The notes below the pieces were generated by a model. It was given only the letters and a program-made list of their open reading frames with translations, was not told the origin of the DNA and made no database searches. DNA of 11,903 nucleotides from Roseovarius sp. GTDB taxonomy: Bacteria; Pseudomonadota; Alphaproteobacteria; Rhodobacterales; Rhodobacteraceae. A program made the position numbers and the translations under genes. The stretch spans positions 1-11,903 of the forward strand of contig JAASSQ010000077.1 of the NCBI GenBank assembly GCA_021767845.1, read 5' to 3'. Shown here piece by piece: positions 7,205 through 11,903 of this stretch. Every line of letters begins with the position of its first letter. Position 1 is the first letter of the stretch.

Positions 7205-7599
7205 AAACCGTGCTCGTCTCGGCGGTCGCGTTGATCGATGTCGATGGCCGCATCCTGCTGACCCAACGGCCCGAGGGCAAACCGATGGCCGGCCTGTGGG
7301 AATTTCCAGGCGGCAAGGTCGAACCGGGCGAAACCCCCGAACACGCGCTGATCCGCGAATTGCAGGAAGAGCTCGGGATCGACACCTGGGAAAGCTGCCT
7401 GGCGCCACTGACCTTCGCCAGCCACGGCTACCAGGATTTCCACCTCCTGATGCCGCTCTTCGCCTGCCGCAAGTGGCAGGGCACGCCGCAGCCGCGCGAA
7501 AACCAGGCCCTGAAATGGGTGCGCCCGAACGCGCTGCGCGACTACCCGATGCCGCCCGCCGACATCCCGCTGATCCCGATCCTGCGCGACTGGCTCTGA
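7201..7599 (+). CDS. mutT: MutT-type Nudix pyrophosphohydrolase (probable 8-oxo-dGTP diphosphatase)
   Basis: A 132-residue cytoplasmic Nudix enzyme, close to the length of E. coli MutT. By homology it removes 8-oxo-dGTP from the nucleotide pool and so prevents A:T to C:G mutations. The full Nudix signature is present: G38, E44, R52, E53, E56, E57 and G59 with the right spacing, in GGKVEPGETPEHALIRELQ and the bases that follow. It is preceded by the MutT-like GLWEFPGG (31-38), and RPEGKPMAG just before it is also typical of MutT. Its ATG overlaps the argJ stop (ATGA) and no clear ribosome binding site precedes it, so it is probably translated by coupling to argJ. It is the last gene of the operon. 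The symbol rests on motif similarity; other small Nudix substrates are not excluded. Confidence 0.9.
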   Translation: MKTVLVSAVALIDVDGRILLTQRPEGKPMAGLWEFPGGKVEPGETPEHALIRELQEELGIDTWESCLAPLTFASHGYQDFHLLMPLFACRKWQGTPQPRENQALKWVRPNALRDYPMPPADIPLIPILRDWL

Positions 7600-7622
7600 T
7601 CCTCCGCACCGGTGCCTTCATC

Positions 7623-7677
7623 TGGCGCCAAATACCTCGGGGGAGTCGCCGCTTGCGGCGACGGGGGCAGCGCCCCC
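7623..7677. repeat. Hairpin array resembling a dispersed intergenic repeat
   Basis: Three palindromic units lie in tandem. TGGCGCCA is at 7623-7630. GTCGCCGC-TT-GCGGCGAC (7645-7662) folds as a 7-bp stem closed by a G(CUUG)C tetraloop, a loop known to be very stable. GGGGGC-AGC-GCCCCC (7663-7677) gives a 6-bp stem. The string CCAAATACCTCGGGGGAG joins them. From memory, near-identical GCGCCAAATA...GGGGGCAGCGCCCCC elements recur between genes in Rhodobacteraceae genomes; I could not check this. It follows mutT by 23 bases and may end or stabilise that operon's mRNA, although no U tract follows. Confidence 0.5.
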
Positions 7678-7695
7678 AGATCCCGCCCACCAACG

Positions 7696-7722
7696 AAAAA
7701 GGGGCCGCCGCGGCAGCCCCTT
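7696..7722 (-). terminator. Intrinsic terminator of the nusA-infB operon
   Basis: On the minus strand GGGGCTGC (7720-7713), loop CGCG and GCGGCCCC (7708-7701) form an 8-bp stem with a single T-G wobble, followed by TTTTT (7700-7696). The AA before the stem can add two more pairs with the tail. It lies 24 bases after the infB stop codon, as expected for a Rho-independent terminator. Confidence 0.85.
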
Positions 7723-7744
7723 CTCATCCTCTATCCGAAAACGA

Positions 7745-10221
<2,477 letters not shown>

Positions 10222-10225
<4 letters not shown>

Positions 10226-10857
10226 GTGGTTCCACTTCCTTTCCGGCGGGTCTGTCCGCCGTTCGAGACGCGCAGGCCCTTCAACCTTGCCGCCTCCTCT
10301 ACAACACGTTGGGCCAAACCGCCAGCACCCAGTGCCGCATGGACTGCGGTTTGTCGCCCGAAAGCCTGTCCCAGCTCCGCCGCCGTCAGCCAGCCGATGA
10401 AGCGGCCGCCATGCGGCGTGCTCAGTTTCGATTTGCCCCGTTCCGAGCCGTCGCTGGCCTGGATCAGGACCGTCGCCGCCTCCTTGGACAGCATGTCCTT
10501 GACCTTTTCGTAGCCGGTCACGGCATCGCCGCCCTTGCGGGCCAGGCTGATGAGGTTCACGACCCGCTGCGCCAACTGTGCCTCGATCAGCGGCACAAGG
10601 TCGTCGGGCACCTGCACCGCCTGCCGGGCGGCCTTGGCAAAGAGCTTCTTCGACACCGCCCTGTCCAGTGCCGCGCGGTCAGCCTTCACCCAGATGCCCC
10701 GGCCCGGCAGCTTGCCGGCGATGTCCGGGGCGATCTGCCCGTCAGGCCCCACCACGAACCGGATCAGCGCACCGGTCGGACATACCTCGCCCGTGGCAAT
10801 GCACTTGCGCTCGGGACCGTTGCTCCGGTCCTTGGGTTGCCCGCCGCGACCCATCAT
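10222..10857 (-). CDS. YlxR/L7Ae two-domain RNA-binding protein
   Basis: A 211-residue protein with two RNA-related domains. Residues about 12-85 are a YlxR (DUF448) domain with the hallmark ERKCIATGE and LIRFVVGPDGQI...KLPGRGIWV. Residues about 90-190 are an L7Ae-like domain, the kink-turn-binding fold, with NLISLARKGGDAVTGYEKV and a C-terminal GRFIGWLTAAELGQAFGR stretch. YlxR proteins are encoded between nusA and infB in many bacteria; in Firmicutes YlxR has been linked to RNase P, but the role of the fused form is unclear. Two ATG codons stand side by side (10857 and 10854). GGAGG (10865-10861) is 3 bases before the first and 6 before the second, so the second may be the one used; I give the longer form. 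The stop overlaps the infB start. The protein is basic at both ends, as expected for RNA binding. Confidence 0.93.
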
Positions 10858-10860
10858 ACG

Positions 10861-10865
10861 CCTCC
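10861..10865 (-). promoter_or_regulatory. Ribosome binding site for the YlxR/L7Ae gene
   Basis: A perfect GGAGG lies in the 21-base gap after nusA. Its spacing is 3 bases to the first ATG and 6 to the second, so it favours the second start codon at 10854. Confidence 0.7.
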
Positions 10866-10878
10866 GAGGCCTGAAGGA

Positions 10879-11903
10879 TCAGGCCCCGGCCTCCTGGTCT
10901 TCGCCCTCTTCGGCCGGCTCGTCCTCAGCCTCGGGCTCCAGGTCGGCGGGATCGACCCAGCCCAGCATCACGCGGGCGGTCATCACCATGTTCTGCGCCT
11001 CTTCCAGCGACACGTCGAAGGGTTCCAGGATTCCGTCGTCCTTCACGCGCTCGCCGTCCACGGTGGTCCAGCCGCCGGCCAGTTCCCAGTCCGCGCAGGT
11101 CGCGAAATCCTCCAGCGTCTTGACGCCATCCTCGGCCAACGCCTGAACCATTTGGGGGGAGAGCCCCTCGAATTCAACCAGGCTGTCCTCGGCGCCCAGC
11201 TCGCGGGCCTTCTCGATCGCCGCGCGGGCCTGCGCCTCTAGCACGTCACGCGCACGCGCCTGCAATTCGTTGGCGGTGTCCTCGTCCACCCCGTCGATCA
11301 CCAGAAGCTCGTCCAGCTCGACATAGGCGACCTCGTCCAGGTTGGTGAAGCCTTCCGAAACCAGAAGCTGCGCGAAGAACTCGTCCAGGTCCAGCGCGTC
11401 CATGAACAGCTTGGTGCGCTCCTCGAATTCCTTCTGGCGGCGCTCGGAATCCTCGGCCTCGGTCATGATGTCGATGTCCAGCCCGGTCAACTGGCTGGCC
11501 AGGCGCACGTTCTGGCCGCGCCGGCCGATCGCCAGGCTCAGCTGATCCTCGGGGACCACGACCTCGATCCGCTCGGCCTCTTCGTCCAGAACCACCTTGC
11601 TCACTTCCGCCGGCTGCAGCGCGTTCACCAGGAAGGTCGGCTGATCCTCGTTCCACGGGATGATGTCGATCTTCTCGCCCTGAAGCTCGTTGACCACGGC
11701 CTGCACGCGGCTGCCGCGCATCCCCACACAGGCGCCCACCGGGTCGATCGACCCGTCATAGGAGATCACGGCGATCTTGGCGCGGCTGCCCGGATCGCGG
11801 GCCACGGCCTTGATCTCGATGATGCCGTCGTAGATTTCCGGCACTTCCATCTTGAACAGCTCGGCCATGAATTCCGGCGCGGTCCGGCTCAGGAAGATCT
11901 GCG
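10879..11903 (-). CDS. nusA: Transcription termination/antitermination factor NusA, N-terminus beyond window
   Basis: NusA binds RNA polymerase and nascent RNA and tunes pausing, termination and antitermination. Some 340 residues are visible. The frame is open to the window edge: upstream of the Met at 11868 it reads QIFLSRTAPEF, typical NusA sequence, so that Met is internal and the true start lies outside. By family length, roughly 190 residues (polymerase-binding domain and most of S1) are missing. Visible: the KH1 domain with GACVGMRGSRVQAVVNEL, KH2 with LAIGRRGQNVRLASQLTG, then two helix-hairpin-helix acidic repeats of the alphaproteobacterial/E. coli type (about FTNLDEVAYVELDELLVIDG and LEDFATCADWELAGG). 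It ends in a very acidic tail (PEAEDEPAEEGEDQE). The YlxR/L7Ae gene begins 21 bases after the stop, with infB next, the standard order. Confidence 0.97.
   Translation of the reverse strand, partial: QIFLSRTAPEFMAELFKMEVPEIYDGIIEIKAVARDPGSRAKIAVISYDGSIDPVGACVGMRGSRVQAVVNELQGEKIDIIPWNEDQPTFLVNALQPAEVSKVVLDEEAERIEVVVPEDQLSLAIGRRGQNVRLASQLTGLDIDIMTEAEDSERRQKEFEERTKLFMDALDLDEFFAQLLVSEGFTNLDEVAYVELDELLVIDGVDEDTANELQARARDVLEAQARAAIEKARELGAEDSLVEFEGLSPQMVQALAEDGVKTLEDFATCADWELAGGWTTVDGERVKDDGILEPFDVSLEEAQNMVMTARVMLGWVDPADLEPEAEDEPAEEGEDQEAGA

Overview
The window is a gene-dense stretch of chromosome with high GC content. It is probably from an alphaproteobacterium of the Rhodobacterales (Roseobacter-like). 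The evidence is the style of the SecA, IF2, NusA and YlxR-L7Ae proteins, the arrangement secA / parvulin / argJ / mutT, and a dispersed-repeat-like sequence after mutT. I see no tRNA, rRNA, CRISPR array, insertion sequence, phage gene or att site. Nearly all of it is core housekeeping sequence, and I do not think it holds a new defence or mobile system. The unusual content lies in the gap regions and in two poorly known envelope genes.

Left block, minus strand (1-4927), transcribed right to left. secA (2222-4927, complete) is followed by an uncharacterised membrane-anchored protein (1089-2111). Next comes a secreted PstS-like substrate-binding protein (1064 down to base 1) that leaves the window before its stop codon. 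Three RNA-level signals punctuate this block. A GC-rich hairpin lies just after secA. A stem ends at the ribosome binding site of the anchored protein. A near-perfect intrinsic-terminator shape sits inside the signal-peptide codons of the substrate-binding protein.

Centre block, plus strand (5115-7599), divergent from secA. A periplasmic parvulin-type peptidyl-prolyl isomerase, argJ (2 bases later) and a MutT-type Nudix hydrolase (4-base ATGA overlap) form a tight operon. The 187-base divergent gap carries a good promoter for secA and a weaker candidate for the isomerase operon. SecA drives proteins across the inner membrane and the isomerase would help them fold in the periplasm, so this pairing makes sense.

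Right block, minus strand (7745-11903). This is the end of the conserved nusA - ylxR/L7Ae - infB transcription/translation operon. nusA lacks its N-terminal part because the window ends. ylxR follows 21 bases later, and its stop overlaps the infB start (ATGA). A clean intrinsic terminator follows infB. In the 145-base convergent gap between mutT and infB there is also a compact array of hairpins that resembles a dispersed Rhodobacterales intergenic repeat.
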